64,000 nucleotides of DNA, from NCBI RefSeq assembly GCF_050624435.1, contig NC_134539.1, positions 124,129,025-124,193,024 on the forward strand, in the 5' to 3' direction. The position numbers were made by a program, and so were the translations under genes. The notes beneath the pieces are model-generated. The model had not been told where the DNA came from and made no database searches. It was given only the letters and a program-made list of their open reading frames with translations. The stretch comes from Tenrec ecaudatus (Eukaryota; Chordata; Mammalia; Afrosoricida; Tenrecidae). Shown one piece after another: positions 21,501 through 31,899 of the stretch (the first letter of the stretch is position 1; each line of letters starts with the position of its first letter).

Positions 21501-24500
21501 ACCTCCTGTTGACATCACACACTCAGTGTCACAAAACCCTGGCGTTCATCCCACCTCACTGTGTCCGAGAGCGGAGGGGGCTGTTAGTCTTACACACCTT
21601 GGGCTCTGAAATTTGGGTGAGGTGGAACCTGAGATCCCTGCATAGGGAAGTTGGACACGAGATGAGGAAGGGTTTGGTTAATTACTACTACTACTACAAC
21701 CCCACTGTCGTTAGTGGATCCCAACACATGGGGTTTCCGAGACTAAGTCTATTTCCTTTTTTTTTTTTCTTCCAGAAACATGGACAGCACTGACAGTCAG
21801 TTCTCCTGGCCCCCGCAGAATCCAGTGCTGTAGATTTGTCTTCTCTCTCCCCCTTTAAAAAAATCACTTTATTGTGGCCCGTGCAGCTCTCATCACCATC
21901 CCTCCATCCATCCATCCATCCATCCATCCATCCATCCATCCATCCATCCATCCATCCATCCACAGTGTGTCAAGCACATCTGTGCATATGCTGCCATCAC
22001 CAATCTCAAACGTTTTCTTTCTACTTGAGCCCTTGGTATCAGTTCATTTTTTCCCTCTCTACACCATGAACCCTTAATAATTTATAATTTTTTTTCATGT
22101 CTTACACTGACCACTGTCTACCTTTACCCACTTTTCTGTTGTCCAAGACTAAATCTTAATGAGAGTAGACAGTCTCATCTTTCTCCAGGGGAGCAGCTGG
22201 TGGATTTGAACTGTCAACCTTGTGGTTAGTAGCCCAGCTCCTACAATGCTAATGATCACACTCACTCACTGCCAGGGACTCAGTTCCGACTCAAAGGGAC
22301 CTTTTTGGACAGAGTAGAACTGCCCTTTTGGGTTTTTGAGACTTTTCAATCTTTATGGGGGCAGGCAGCTTCCCTGTTCTCCCACCAGTGGCTGGTGGGT
22401 TCGAACCGCTGACCTTGTGGTTAGCAGCTCACCACACCACCAGGGCTCCTTGTGCTAATGATAGCGACTGTTTATTTATTTGGAACCTCCTGTGCCATGC
22501 ATTACATAACTTTACTTCACAAAACTCTGCAAAGAAGACAGCTGCATCCCATTTTCCAGGGGAGAAGACCCAGGAAGGTCGAGGCACTTGCCCAAGGATT
22601 TACAAAAACGTAGGACTCAGATCTAGATCGGCCTCCCTCTCCACCCCACGTTCCTTGCACCACGGCTCACAGAAGGAAGAAGTGGCTCTCCAACGGTAAC
22701 ATCCACAAAGAAGAACAGGACCATCGCAAACTCCTCCCCCTTTCTGCTGGCCATTCCCGGAAAACCCTGCTGGCTCCCTCGGACTCATCCGGACAGTGCC
22801 AGCTCCTTCTGGGAACAGCCTCCCTTGGCCCCAGGATGGCGCAGAACCTCTCGGCACCAACGCATGGCACGTGAGCCAAATCTCCTGGGGACCTGGGAAC
22901 GCGTAGGTTCTGTTTCTGAACGTCAGGGTGGGACAACCATTTTGCATATCTAATAAGCGACTAGTCAGTGGTTCTCCACCTTCCTCACGCTGCCACCCTT
23001 GAATCCAGTTCCTCATGTGGTGGTGACCCCCAACCGTACAATTCTTTGCATGGCTACTTCAAAACTGTCATTTTGCTACTGTTACGAATTGGGCGACCCC
23101 CTGCAAAAGGGTTGTTTGACCCACCACTGCACTAGGTGAAGCCAGTGCTGGGGAGACTAGGAGTCAGGCCACCCTCCCCCAGCTTCCTGATTTCCTCATT
23201 AGGGGCTTGTTCACTTCCCTCTGGCCCCTCATCCAGGGGTGTGAGCGCCTGTTAGTCACCTTTCAGCTCGCGGTGTTCAGTGCACTGCCTGCCGAGGGTA
23301 GTGATGGCGTGTGCTTACTGAACAGATGGATGAGTGAATGAGTGGCTGGGCTGGGCTCAGGGATTCTGGCTGACACGCGGTCTGTGTCCGCTCCATCAGG
23401 GCGCGCAAGGGCTACCCACAAGGACCTACCATGATGGGGAAGCAGTTGCCCCCCTGGGCACAGTGTTCGACACACTGGACTTTAGAGTACTCGCTACTCC
23501 CCAACTCTGTGTCGGGGGCGAAGTCCAGGTCGTGGTCCACAATCTGACCCCACTGCATGAAGAGCAGGGATGTGCGTTGGTCCAGGACGCCCTCCTCATT
23601 CAGGTAGCCCAGGATCTGGTTGGACACCTCTCGGGCCTGTAGAAGGAGAGAGAAGGGCGGGGTGCAGGGGTGCTGGAGGAACAGGTGGTCTGGGGATTCG
23701 GGCTCCATTGCAATTTCCTGAGTACCAGCAAACTGGCAGGTACAGTGGACTCCCCAGGGGGTGGCATTACTCCCATTTTGTGGACGGAAGACTGAGGACA
23801 CGGGATCCCGCAGCTCTGAAGGAACATGGTGGGGTTGAAACCAGGCCTGTATAGCTTCGGAGGCCATAGCTCCTTCCACCCCGCAGCGGGAAAGCAAAGG
23901 CAGGCTGCCTCGGGAGCCAGTGCCAAGGAGGCACCAGGGGCCCTCTGGGCAGGAGCTGCCAACGCAGAGGAGGCCAATGGCCGGGACCTCCAGGCCAACA
24001 ACAGCTGAAGCACCCCGGGGGCTGGGGCAGGGTCAGGGCGAGCAGGAGGCGGGGCTAGGAGGCCATCTGTCGTGGGACCCCAGGGTATCTGGCTTGCGGG
24101 CAGCTGGGACGCGACCACCATGTGGCTGGACCCGGGACTCTGCTGACTTCTAGCGGCACTTTGGGGAACCGCGCCAGAGAGCAGGTCCCCGGGAATGGGG
24201 GGTGGGTGGGACGGGGGCGTGGATCCCCCGCCCCTGCTGCCTTCCCGAGTAGGAGGCGCAGTGCCCCCGCGGGCTACCCCCACGACGCGGGCCTCGCCCA
24301 GCCTCTCACCTGCGGGACCTCGAAGCCATGGCGCGTCTTCCCCGGCGTCCACCCAAAGGGCAGGGAAAACCCGTCTTCGTACTCGGCGGGCAGCCAGCGC
24401 GCCAGCGCCCGGTTGGCAGCTCCCAGCGCTGGCTTCCTCCTGAAACCAGGCGGGACCAGTCCTCAGCCCCTGCCGCCTGACCCCCGGGGAGAAGGCGCCC

Positions 24501-27500
24501 CTCAAATGTGGGGTTTCTGCATCACGGGCCCACTGGGGAAAGGTGGGGGAGTGGTGGTCGCACGGGAGACTGCTGGAGCCGCCCGAAAGGTCTGGAGGGT
24601 GGGGACGTGGGGTTGGGTGGGGTGGGCAGCTTTCCGCCCAGCAGATTCTGAGTGGTCCCCAAATCCAGGAGGGCCAAGCAGTGGGGGTTCGGCCTGCAAT
24701 TAGCCAGTGATGAAGCGCCTGACTGGGCCGCGCAGTGGGGTGAGCCTGGTGGTCCTGGGAGGGTCGCCATCCTACCCCACCCCCCAGTCCAGTCACCTGT
24801 TGTTACAATCTCCCGTAATGGTGCGGTAAGGGCTGTCCTGGTCGCATATCGGCGCCGGGCCAGGGACCCCGCAGCCCACTTCCCGGGAGAGGAAAGCCAA
24901 GTCTGTGAAACACAAGAGTCCCCACAGGGGCTCCGTTTATTTCTCCGTGTGCAGAGAAGGCTGGGGGTCGGGGGAGTTGATGGGCGGACATTGTTTCAGG
25001 CCCACGTTACCCAGAACCCCTTGGGCAAGCCCATCTCCTGCAAACAGTCCTAGTAAATGACCCCTGGTACAGGTGGCTTAACTGCCCGCCACCCAGGTGA
25101 GCCCGTACCCTGCGGTTTGGGAAGCAGACCTATCATTGGTTGACTCTGGGGCTTTCCTACGGGGGCGGGGGGGGGGGTGTACAAAGAACACTCATGCCCC
25201 CCACTGGGAGCTTGCAGGGTGACCTTGCAGGTCTGAGTTCCTGCCTCTGGCTCCTCACTGGGGTGGCCTGTCTACAAAGGGTTCCAGGAAGGGAAACGCA
25301 GCCCTTGACAGCCTTGTCCACTAAGCTGAGGTTTGGAGGGGCTTGGACCCCCGTCAGCCAGGAGTACTGCAGAAGGGATCTGTCCATCGACTTCCACCAA
25401 GGTGACAGCCAAGAAACCTCCGTGGTGCGGAGCGGGACTCCGCAGTAGCACCTCTTTCTCATGTTTGTGTTCCGTTGTCTCCTGCCAGTCAGGGGCTGGT
25501 GGGTTTTCTGTACCTGTGGCGTTGGCCCAGGGCATGGCGTCCTGCCTCAGTCTCTTTAAGGACTCTTCCCACACCTGCCCATTGCGGATGGCCGTGCGTG
25601 TCCGCCCTCTGGCGTGCTTGAGATATTCTACGAGGTCCCGACTGGTGGGAGACTCCGAGGTCATGGAGGTCTTCAGCCTGCAATCGAGAGCAATGGGGGC
25701 GTCAGGACGGCACCCCCACCCCAGGTGCCGAGCTTGTCCCTGAGGGTGGGGGTGGGGTTGTGGGCAGCATATGAAGACAGGCATTCCTTAAGCTCCCAGA
25801 ACCTTGTCTTCATATGTTTCCTGCTTCCTGGGAAATCTCTTCTGGAAAGAGGAAGCAACAGTGTGCCTCTCAGCTCTGCCAGGCACTGTCCAGAGGGCAG
25901 TCAGATGGATGGGAACCAGGGGGTCCTGAATCTACATCAGAGCTGCAGCTGGGCTGGTTCTGTCAGAACCAGCTGGGGCAGCTTCATGAGCACACAGTTC
26001 CCAGGGCTTACTGAGTCAGAGCTGACCCAGCTGGCCTCTCTTCAAGTCCTATGGGCTGATAAGAGGAACAAGAGGCCTATGAGCCTTCTGCCCAGATGAG
26101 GCACCACTGGGGCCTGGGCGGTGGCGTCCTGCCGACTGCCGACCCAGCCCGGGACAAGAGAACTAGCTTATTGCTGAGCCCTCCACCTGCGGCATGAGAA
26201 GCAAAGCCCCGCTCTGCCCAGAAGGGTGAGACCACGCAGCAATGGCCCTCGGCATGGCACTGCCCCTCCACGTGAACGCTCTGCCACCTCACCGTGCCCC
26301 AGGCTCCTCAGTGTGAGATAAGGAGGTTGGGCACAGCCGGTTGACTGCTCAGTTGCTAACCAAAAGGTTGGCAGTTCAAACCCACTGGCTTCTCCACAAG
26401 AACAAGATGTAAGGATTGGCAGCCACAGAGATTTAGAGCCCTGGAAACCGATGGGTTAGTCCTACTTGACCTGTAGCCTTGCTAGGCTGAATGAATCCAC
26501 AGCAGCCAGTGTGGGAGCTCGGGAGCAGACTAGCTGGGCTGGGCTCTTAACTTTGGGCAAGTTACTCAACCTCTCTGTTCCCCAGTTTCCTTCTTCGTCG
26601 AATGAGGAGAACGATAGGAATCATGCTCTCTGATCACTTTGTTACCTGAAAAAAAAAACAACCAAACAACTGTCCTGTCTGGTTTGACCCAATAGTTGTT
26701 TTTTGCGGGTTGGACTGTGGCCCCCCTAAAATATGATCTGTAATCCCAACCCCTATTCCTGTGGGCATAACCCTGTTTGGAAAGAGGGTTTCAGTGTCAC
26801 GTTGGACCCGTGTGGAACATGCCCGAAACCAGTTCGTTTCGGTGATAGAGGAGGAGTAGACGAGGTACAGATGGCAGTTGGAGGAGGACAGAAGCCTGCC
26901 AAGATTGCCAAAGGGCTGAGGAGGGCTCCTCCCGCCCCGTCCCTGCAATAGAGAGAGAGAAATGCCCTGAATTTGGAATTGCGAAACCGCAAGGAAGTGA
27001 GTTCCTGTCACCTCTTGTGAACTCCTGTGGGGGCAGCAGGACGAAGCCAAGACACAAGGGCAGCCAGGGCTGTCTCGGGCACAGTCAACACGCATGTATT
27101 AGCAGGAGCAGCAGCAGCAAGGTCTGGAAGCAGCTGATGCAACCTCCCCCATGCTGAACACAGGAGGTGAGTCAGGAGGTGAGTCGCAGGGTTTCCCCAG
27201 AGCAATCTGAGAGACCTGCAGAGCTTCTGGGTCCTCTCCCTCCTTCCGTCCCGGGCACTTCAGGGTTCCTCGCCTACACTCTGGCTTGCCAGGGACTCCC
27301 CTCCTGCTTTGTATCAGGGCTGGGCTCCATTGGAGCAGGGACCCCTTGTCCTTCCCTACTGCCTCCACCCTAGGCCAAGTCACCCCACCCCCAAGCCTGG
27401 GCCACCCAGTAGCCTCTTCCTGGGCTCCCTGCTTCTACTCCTGTCTCCCTCCCATTCCTTCTCCACACAGATGCCTGGTGAACTTGTAGAATAGAAATCA

Positions 27501-30015
27501 CACTGCCAAGGCCCGGGTAGAACTGTGTTGAGCCTTGTGAAGCCCATTCTCTGCCACTGACCTCCTTGGTTAGCAGAGCACCACACCTCTTTCTTGCCTT
27601 GGGGCTTTACCATTGCAGTTCCTGTCCCTGAATGCCACCTGCTCCTGAATGCTGGCTCCTCCCCCTCTCCAGCCCCCAGTCCTTCCAGACATCTGGCCTA
27701 CTGCGTGCCTGTGCTCCGGCAGGCTCTCTCCTTTCTGTTATTGGCCCAATGCTTAACCACTGCGCCACTAGAGCTCTGAGGGAGAAGATGAGGCTTTATT
27801 CTCCTAGCAAGAGTCACAGCCGGGAAACCTATGGGGCAGTTCTAACATGTCCTATAGAGTCACTGTGAGTCTCAGTGGACTCGCTGGCCATGAGCAACTG
27901 GAGCAGCGTACCCATCCCCTCTACTGTCTTCATGGTCAGTGGCTGGATTGTTGCTTGTGGACTGTAACAGCATACTTCATTGTGACTCGTTCTATCCCTA
28001 TGAGGCCCCTAAATCCAAAAACTAAACTGTGGACATCAGTATCCCACATTCCAAAGGCAGGCACTGTCCCCTACCCAACCCCACAGGACTGGCAAAGGAG
28101 GTGGGTGAACATTGATTTTGTGACTTTTATTCACCCTGACCTTGGGACTACAAAAACATTGCAGGGAAGCGATGCCACCTAGTTGCTAAGATGGTGGACC
28201 TCCCTCGACCACCACTGGGCCTGCCCTTCACCTTCATTTCAGCGGGAAGCATCTCAGAGGGCTGACCCCAAGAAGGAGGGCGTGGCATGTGTCCTGGAGT
28301 CTTGACGGAGTTTGAAAGCCCAAACAGCCCATGACTCTTGAGTTGGTTCCAACTCACAGAGATGCTCTAGGGCAAGGTAGGGCTGCCCCATAGGGTTTGT
28401 ACTTGGCTGCTAACAGAAGGTTGCCTGTTCAAACTTGCCAGGGACAGTCAACTTCTGTAAAGATGACAGCCTTGGAAGGAAACCCTGTGGGGCAGTTCCG
28501 CTGGGTGGCAATCTACAGCGTAGGCTTTAGTGACCCTGTAAAGGAAGTCACTCGTGACTTCATTCATTAGTCGAATGTCTGAGGGCCATCTCCCAGGTGG
28601 CCCTGAGGCTCTGGAATGCACCGCCTGAGGAACCTGCGCCATGCAGCCGTTCAGGAGGTCAGGTGTGGGCTAGTACTCTCTTACATGCTGCATACGTTAG
28701 AGGGCATGGAAGAGCGAGTTTGTCACTGCTTCGAAGCACTGGCTTGTCAGGGCTGGCCTAGGAGCACTTGTCGTCACCGAGAAACCTGTGAAGGTTGTAT
28801 GAATGTGTGTGTGTGTTTCACTTACCTGGTTCTGGAATCCAGGAAGGCCTTGTTAACTTGGACCTTGGCCTGTTTCACAGCATCAGAGATGGCGGCAGCT
28901 ATGGTGGTCTGGGCTTGGACTGGGAGAAGCAGGGAGCAGGGTGTCAGATCCCATGCCTTGGCGATGCCCTGGGCCTCTGCCTCCCTCTTGTAGCTCAGCC
29001 ACCACGCCCTCCCCTCAAATCTGAGAAGGCAGGGGACAAAAGTGAGGACACGTCTACAAGCGTCCCAGCACTTTAGGAGAGACATGCATACTGAGAAGAA
29101 TACTCTCCAGGGCCCAGTGTCCAAATGGCTCCTGCAGGAGTCCACCGAGGTGACCAGGGATGGTCTGAGAGTGTGACCACTCACACGGGCTGGCCCCTGG
29201 GGGGTGGTCCCACGGATCGTTAGACAAGCCCAGCAGAGGGCTTACCTAGGCAAGGCCCCAAATAGCTGACCTGATGGGGGGGTAGAGGTGCAACTCCTGT
29301 TGCACTCATACTGGGGCGTGGGGCACGGGGGAGGGGGCTGGGGGCGATGCATGCTCTGAACAAGGGGAATGTGGGGGTTGAAAAATACTGTCCTCTAAAA
29401 TTTCATGTTCATAGGAACCTCAGAAGGTAATCCCATTTGCATCTTTGCAGATGTAGTTAGTTAAGATGAGGTCATCCTGGATTAGCCCATTGTCATTGAG
29501 TTAATTCTGATTCTTAGTGATTCTATAGGACAGAGTGGAATAGCTCCTTATGGGTTTCCCAGGTTTGGTAAATGTTCGCTCCCAAATCTTTCCATTGGCA
29601 GCCCCTGTGCCACCAGGGCGCCTTTACTGGATCAGGGGTTGGGGGAACTCTCGATTCAGTGACTATTGACTTTCTCAGACACACAGAAGGGAAGGCCACG
29701 TGAAGGCTGAGGCAGGGCCTGGAGTGACACAGCTTTAAGCCTAGGATTGCTAGGAGCCACCAGAAGCTGGGAAGAAGCATTCTCCCCTCAGGCCTTCAGA
29801 GAGCAGGGCCCTATCGAGACCTGAATGTTGGATTTCTGGCCTCCTGAACCGTGAGAGAATCCATTTCTACTGGCTCAGCCACCCACTATGTAGTACATTG
29901 TGACGGCAGCCACAGGAAGCTCACCCAGCAGATACTTACCACGTGCCACGGGCACTGCAACCTGGAGCACAGTCAGAGATGCCAGGAGGGCGGGGAGGTG
30001 GAGGAGGATCCTCAT
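12261..30015 (-). CDS. LPO: Lactoperoxidase, complete coding region (724 aa)
   Basis: Secreted haem peroxidase of milk, saliva, tears and airway mucus; it oxidises thiocyanate with H2O2 to antimicrobial hypothiocyanite. Coding exons, 5' to 3' on the - strand: 30015-29940, 28913-28826, 25677-25514, 24902-24797, 24439-24310, 23636-23430, 21378-21054, 17502-17342, 15136-14884, 13916-13743, 13051-12814, 12513-12261. They total 2175 nt with all phases agreeing. The protein starts [18 protein letters not shown], a signal peptide. It has the distal Asp-His (IVDHDLDF), Arg and ester-linked Glu in SRASEQ (Gln where MPO has Met), the proximal His (FRFGHLEI), and sequons NAT, NLS and NTT. Compared with human LPO (712 aa) the C terminus runs on for 15 residues past the usual end. 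No frameshift or internal stop is seen. Confidence 0.97.
12814..13051 (-). CDS. LPO: LPO exon 12
   Basis: A 238-nt exon, equal to MPO exon 11, encoding [17 protein letters not shown] through FQQIRDGDR. Donor GTACGT. Confidence 0.97.
13743..13916 (-). CDS. LPO: LPO exon 11
   Basis: A 174-nt exon encoding [20 protein letters not shown] through [10 protein letters not shown], matching MPO exon 10. Donor GTAAGT. Confidence 0.97.
14423..14493. repeat. (GGAA)n microsatellite
   Basis: About 17 uninterrupted GGAA tetramers in LPO intron 10, on the + strand. Confidence 0.97.
14590..14755 (+). repeat. AfroSINE
   Basis: TTTGGCTGCTAATTGAAAGG head, then AAGAGCTACAGCCTCGGGG body. It ends 129 bases from LPO exon 10. 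Confidence 0.75.
14765..14840 (-). repeat. MIR fragment
   Basis: GTGCCCATTTTACAGATGAG followed by CTCAGGGTCACATGGG is the reversed MIR core. Confidence 0.55.
14884..15136 (-). CDS. LPO: LPO exon 10
   Basis: A 253-nt exon from [14 protein letters not shown] to RIVKDG, with the proximal haem His in [11 protein letters not shown]. Donor GTATGT. Confidence 0.97.
15520..16940 (+). repeat. Ancient L1 (ORF2 3' part and 3' UTR)
   Basis: Degraded L1 ORF2: CCAATTGATTTTTGGCTAAG, GCAAAGAGTTCTGAAACACA, GATGGCAAATAAGCACCTGG, and later a 3'-UTR stretch with GACGGTGGCTACATGACG ending in AATAAAATGC. Many stops; in LPO intron 9. Confidence 0.75.
17342..17502 (-). CDS. LPO: LPO exon 9
   Basis: A 161-nt exon, equal to MPO exon 8, encoding [18 protein letters not shown] and [17 protein letters not shown]. 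It has the distal Arg and ester-linked Glu, but Gln in place of MPO's Met. Donor GTCAGA. Confidence 0.97.
17655..17790 (+). repeat. MIR SINE
   Basis: GGTGAGCTTGGGCAAGTTAC and the following TTATGAGCC fit the MIR core. In LPO intron 8. Confidence 0.65.
17850..17965 (-). repeat. AfroSINE fragment, low identity
   Basis: ATCGAGTTGATTCTGAAGCC resembles the reversed SINE body. Strongly diverged. Confidence 0.45.
18005..18160 (+). repeat. AfroSINE
   Basis: GGACTGCTAACCCTAAGGCT head and CAGTTCTATTATGTCCTATG body. Confidence 0.82.
19204..19785. repeat. 18-bp minisatellite in LPO intron 8
   Basis: About 32 copies of an 18-base unit of the type CATCTTCGTGGAAGCGGC, with variants at the Thr/Ile-like and Val/Ala-like positions arranged in higher-order blocks. 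All frames stay open on both strands because the unit is 6 x 3. The His/Gly-rich and Val/Phe-rich frames are artefacts, with no start context, splice link or codon bias. Confidence 0.96.
20165..20750 (+). repeat. Unclassified interspersed repeat
   Basis: Starts GTGGGTTGAAACCTGCCCTC and ends near CAGGGACTGTGAGAAACACT. The same opening and closing stretches recur at 26695 and 29365-29880, which marks them as one dispersed family. I cannot name it safely. Confidence 0.6.
21054..21378 (-). CDS. LPO: LPO exon 8
   Basis: A 325-nt exon from [14 protein letters not shown] to VPCFLAG, including [18 protein letters not shown] and sequons NLS and NTT. Donor GTGAGT. Confidence 0.96.
21852..22165 (-). 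repeat. 5'-truncated L1 3' UTR
   Basis: Poly(T) and TTTATTGTGGCCCGTGCAGC at the left, then the L1 3'-UTR order seen in the full copy (AAGCACATCTGTGCATATGC, CTTAATAATTTATAA, CCACTTTTCTGTTGTCC). The CATACATC stretch has grown into an (ATCC)n run. Confidence 0.85.
21901..21962. repeat. (ATCC)n microsatellite
   Basis: About 15 CATC units grown from the CATACATCAATTG stretch of the surrounding L1 3' end. Confidence 0.95.
22262..22452 (-). repeat. AfroSINE
   Basis: GGACAGAGTAGAACTGCCCT body and GGGTTCGAACCGCTGACCTT head, ending CACCAGGGCTCC. A second head fragment lies at 22170-22250. Confidence 0.92.
22455..22610 (-). repeat. MIR fragment
   Basis: CATCCCATTTTCCAGGGGAG and GGCACTTGCCCAAGGATTTA are the reversed MIR order. 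Confidence 0.6.
22966..23129 (+). mobile_element. SPIN non-autonomous hAT transposon (internally shortened)
   Basis: CAGTGGTTCTCCACC at the left, AGTTCCTCATGTGGTGGTGA and TCATTTTGCTACTGTTACGA inside, ending GTTTGACCCACCACTG. The right end has lost the CCAAAGGGGTCGCGA stretch seen in the other two copies. The flanks CGACTAGT and CACTAGGT are only loosely alike. Confidence 0.85.
23430..23636 (-). CDS. LPO: LPO exon 7
   Basis: A 207-nt exon, equal in length to MPO exon 6. It starts [16 protein letters not shown] and includes the haem-pocket stretch [14 protein letters not shown] (ester-linked Asp and distal His). Donor GTAGGT. Confidence 0.97.
24310..24439 (-). CDS. LPO: LPO exon 6
   Basis: A 130-nt exon encoding [20 protein letters not shown], then [10 protein letters not shown]. 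It ends GFEVPQ, whereas human LPO has GFPLPL at this point. Donor GTGAGA. Confidence 0.94.
24797..24902 (-). CDS. LPO: LPO exon 5
   Basis: A 106-nt exon encoding [11 protein letters not shown] through [12 protein letters not shown], the N-terminal boundary of the mature peroxidase. Donor GTGACT. Confidence 0.93.
25514..25677 (-). CDS. LPO: LPO exon 4
   Basis: A 164-nt propeptide exon with [20 protein letters not shown] and [11 protein letters not shown]. It ends in ANA before a GTACAG donor, leaving one base of a Thr/Asp junction completed in the next exon. Confidence 0.92.
26322..26490 (+). repeat. AfroSINE
   Basis: GTTGCTAACCAAAAGGTTGG head, TTCAAACCCACTGGCTTCTC, and body GAAACCGATGGGTTAGTCC. 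Confidence 0.85.
26510..26640 (+). repeat. MIR SINE
   Basis: TTTGGGCAAGTTACTCAACC followed by CTGTTCCCCAGTTTCCTTC, a clear MIR core. Confidence 0.82.
26695..26900 (+). repeat. Unclassified interspersed repeat, 5' part
   Basis: GGTTGGACTGTGGCCCCCCT and GTGGGCATAACCCTGTTTGG: same family as 20165-20750 and 29365-29930. Confidence 0.55.
27755..27890 (+). repeat. AfroSINE fragment
   Basis: AGAAGATGAGGCTTTATTCT and GGGGCAGTTCTAACATGTCC, then TATAGAGTCACTGTGAGTCT. Confidence 0.85.
28325..28500. repeat. Two abutting AfroSINE fragments
   Basis: 28325-28400 is a reversed body (GGTTCCAACTCACAGAGATG). 28405-28500 is a forward copy (GGCTGCTAACAGAAGGTTGC). Confidence 0.7.
28826..28913 (-). CDS. LPO: LPO exon 3
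   Basis: An 88-nt exon encoding [20 protein letters not shown] and KAFLDSRT of the propeptide, closely matching the family. Donor GTAAGT. Confidence 0.93.
29365..29930 (+). repeat. Unclassified interspersed repeat split by an AfroSINE
   Basis: Opens GGGGGTTGAAAAATACTGTC and resumes after the SINE, ending CTGAACCGTGAGAGAATCCA. Same family as 20165-20750. Confidence 0.6.
29490..29625 (-). repeat. AfroSINE
   Basis: GATTCTATAGGACAGAGTGG body and CCCTGTGCCACCAGGGCGCC head end, inserted in the older repeat around it. In LPO intron 2. Confidence 0.85.
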
Positions 30016-30017
30016 GG
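29940..30017 (-). CDS. LPO: LPO exon 2 (start codon, signal peptide)
   Basis: Acceptor CATTTCAG, two non-coding bases, then ATG at 30015-30013. Encodes [18 protein letters not shown] and VAVPVAR, then one base of the next codon. Donor GTAAGT. Confidence 0.93.
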
Positions 30018-31288
30018 CTGAAATGAGACCCCAGACCATAGGTGTGATATGCTGACGCCCCAGGGGCAGAGATTGGATCACACCAAAGTGCTGGTGATGC
30101 AGAGAACACTCAGGGAGTACCAAACACGCTGAGAGCGGGAGAGGGAAGAGTAATCTAATGATAGCTCCCCCTTCCGGCGGTGTACGGGAAGAGCTGAGTT
30201 GGGGGCGATGGGTGGGGGAGCCACAGGTTTTGGTCAGGCTACACTGGTGTCTAATGCTGCACGTCTCTCACTAGCTCCACAACCTTGCCCAGGTGATGGG
30301 ACCTCCCACTGAGCAAAGGGCTCAGACCAAGTGATTCACGAGGTCAGATTCTGCTCTGAGTTCCTGTGACTCTTGAGCTGCCTGTGACCTACTATCACCA
30401 ACCCTGAACTTGTCTTTGGATCCCCTTCCTCCTTCCACGTCGGGACCCAGTGCTCTTTGGGAGCCTATGACAAAGCTCAGAGTGACCCCGAGACCCGAGT
30501 GATGACCCAGGCTGCTGGAGCGATTCCTGCCTGACGTTAGCCCTTAATCAGGAGCTTCACCTCTGGGCCCAGACCCCAGCAGCTTCGTTGGCTGACGAGG
30601 GGCTTTGGGGCTTTGAGTGCCCATTGCCCTTGGTGGAGTCAATCCGAAACGTCTTTTGTAGAAATTCTAGGCCTCCCGTCCCAGCCCCCACCTCTACCTG
30701 AGAGAAATCACAGTCTCCGTTCTGCACCTGGGCACACCTTTCATGCTTGCCTGGCGTGGGAGAGGACACCAAGGTAGAAACCTGTCCCAGGTCCCAGCTG
30801 ACTTTGCAGGTCCCGGGGCAGCATACATGATTCGATCTCAGTTACCTAATGAAAGGCTGGCAGCTTGCATTCACCCAGCAGCTGCAAATGGGGAGAGCTG
30901 TGTGTGCTGGTGGTAGGCAGGGGACAACACCTGGAGGAAAGACCTGGCCACCCATCTCTACAGCATTCATTACAGCCAAGGAACCCGCAGGGGGCAGAGC
31001 GCCGCCCAGTCAAGACCCACGTGGAGTCACCCTGGGTCACAATTGACCATTGATGGCCACGTTTTTGGTTTTATTTTTTTTGGGGGGGGGTTTCTTTGGA
31101 CAACTTTCCTGGTGGGGGATGACATGGAACAGAAAGTAGAGCCTGGCAGACACGGATGGCTCATGCCACCAGAAACGGGTGCTCAGAAAAGATTGCGGAG
31201 GGGCACTGTCCACAGTTGGAGGTCAGAGGGCACAGGGCAGTGCCCAGGGCTTCCTGGAGGGCATAAGAAGCATCCCTGAGGTTGGGAT

Positions 31289-31372
31289 ATTTACACACAT
31301 GCTCATATTTACACACATGCTCATATTTACAACATGCTCATGTTTATACACACGCTCATATTTACACACATA
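31289..31372. repeat. Short 18-bp tandem array
   Basis: Five imperfect copies of TATTTACACACATGCTCA in LPO intron 1. Confidence 0.85.
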
Positions 31373-31566
31373 CTGGAAGTGGGATGCACACCTGAGCTCG
31401 GAGGCTGAGCCCCAACCACCACCGAATCCCAAGAATCCCCAGCAGAATGGAGAGGCCGTATGATCCAAGCTGGCCTCCAGCACACCACCCAGAGCCGAGG
31501 CTTCCTATCGTCCTTCCACCTGCAATGTCACTCTAGACACCCTAGGCTGCTGATTTGGTGACCCAG

Positions 31567-31567
<1 letters not shown>

Positions 31568-31632
<65 letters not shown>
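31568..31632. repeat. (CA)n microsatellite
   Basis: About 31 CA units in LPO intron 1, roughly 190 bases downstream (transcript sense) of the predicted first exon. Confidence 0.97.
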
Positions 31633-31633
<1 letters not shown>

Positions 31634-31818
31634 TCTTGCCTCACAATGAATGTTCTCTTACATCAAATAGGGATAAACCTGCAACCAAACCAAATCTGGA
31701 AGCAGAAAAGCTTGATGAAGGCAAGTTCAAACCCAGTACTAAGATTTCTGAGAAGCCTCTAAGAAATCTCATCAGGTGCTTTGGAGAAACCAGGAAGACG
31801 ACAGTTTCCCTGGCTTAC

Positions 31819-31855
31819 CTGCCAAGTGCCGTGGCCTCCTGTGGCATCCAGGGAG
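31819..31855 (-). other. LPO: LPO non-coding exon 1 (predicted)
   Basis: On the - strand a TATA box is followed by a short stretch ending CACTTGGCAG before a GTAAGC donor at 31813-31818. The next exon has a TTTCAG acceptor two bases before the start codon, so an upstream non-coding exon is required. The 5' end is placed about 30 bases past the TATA box. Confidence 0.65.
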
Positions 31856-31877
31856 TTGTTCTGCTCGGAGGAGCTGG

Positions 31878-31888
31878 CCTTTTATATC
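31878..31888 (-). promoter_or_regulatory. LPO TATA box
   Basis: ATATAAAAGG on the - strand lies at the expected distance upstream of the predicted first exon. It implies a focused, tissue-restricted promoter, which suits LPO. Confidence 0.65.
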
Positions 31889-31899
31889 TTCTGGCAAGA

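Noticed and set aside
21694..21963. Met-Asp-Gly-Trp repeat protein
   Set aside because: Translation of the (ATCC)n microsatellite.
23600..24796. 398-codon open frame on the - strand
   Set aside because: It runs out of frame through LPO exons 6-7 and the GC-rich introns around them. No recognisable domain; the LPO frame explains the conserved sequence.
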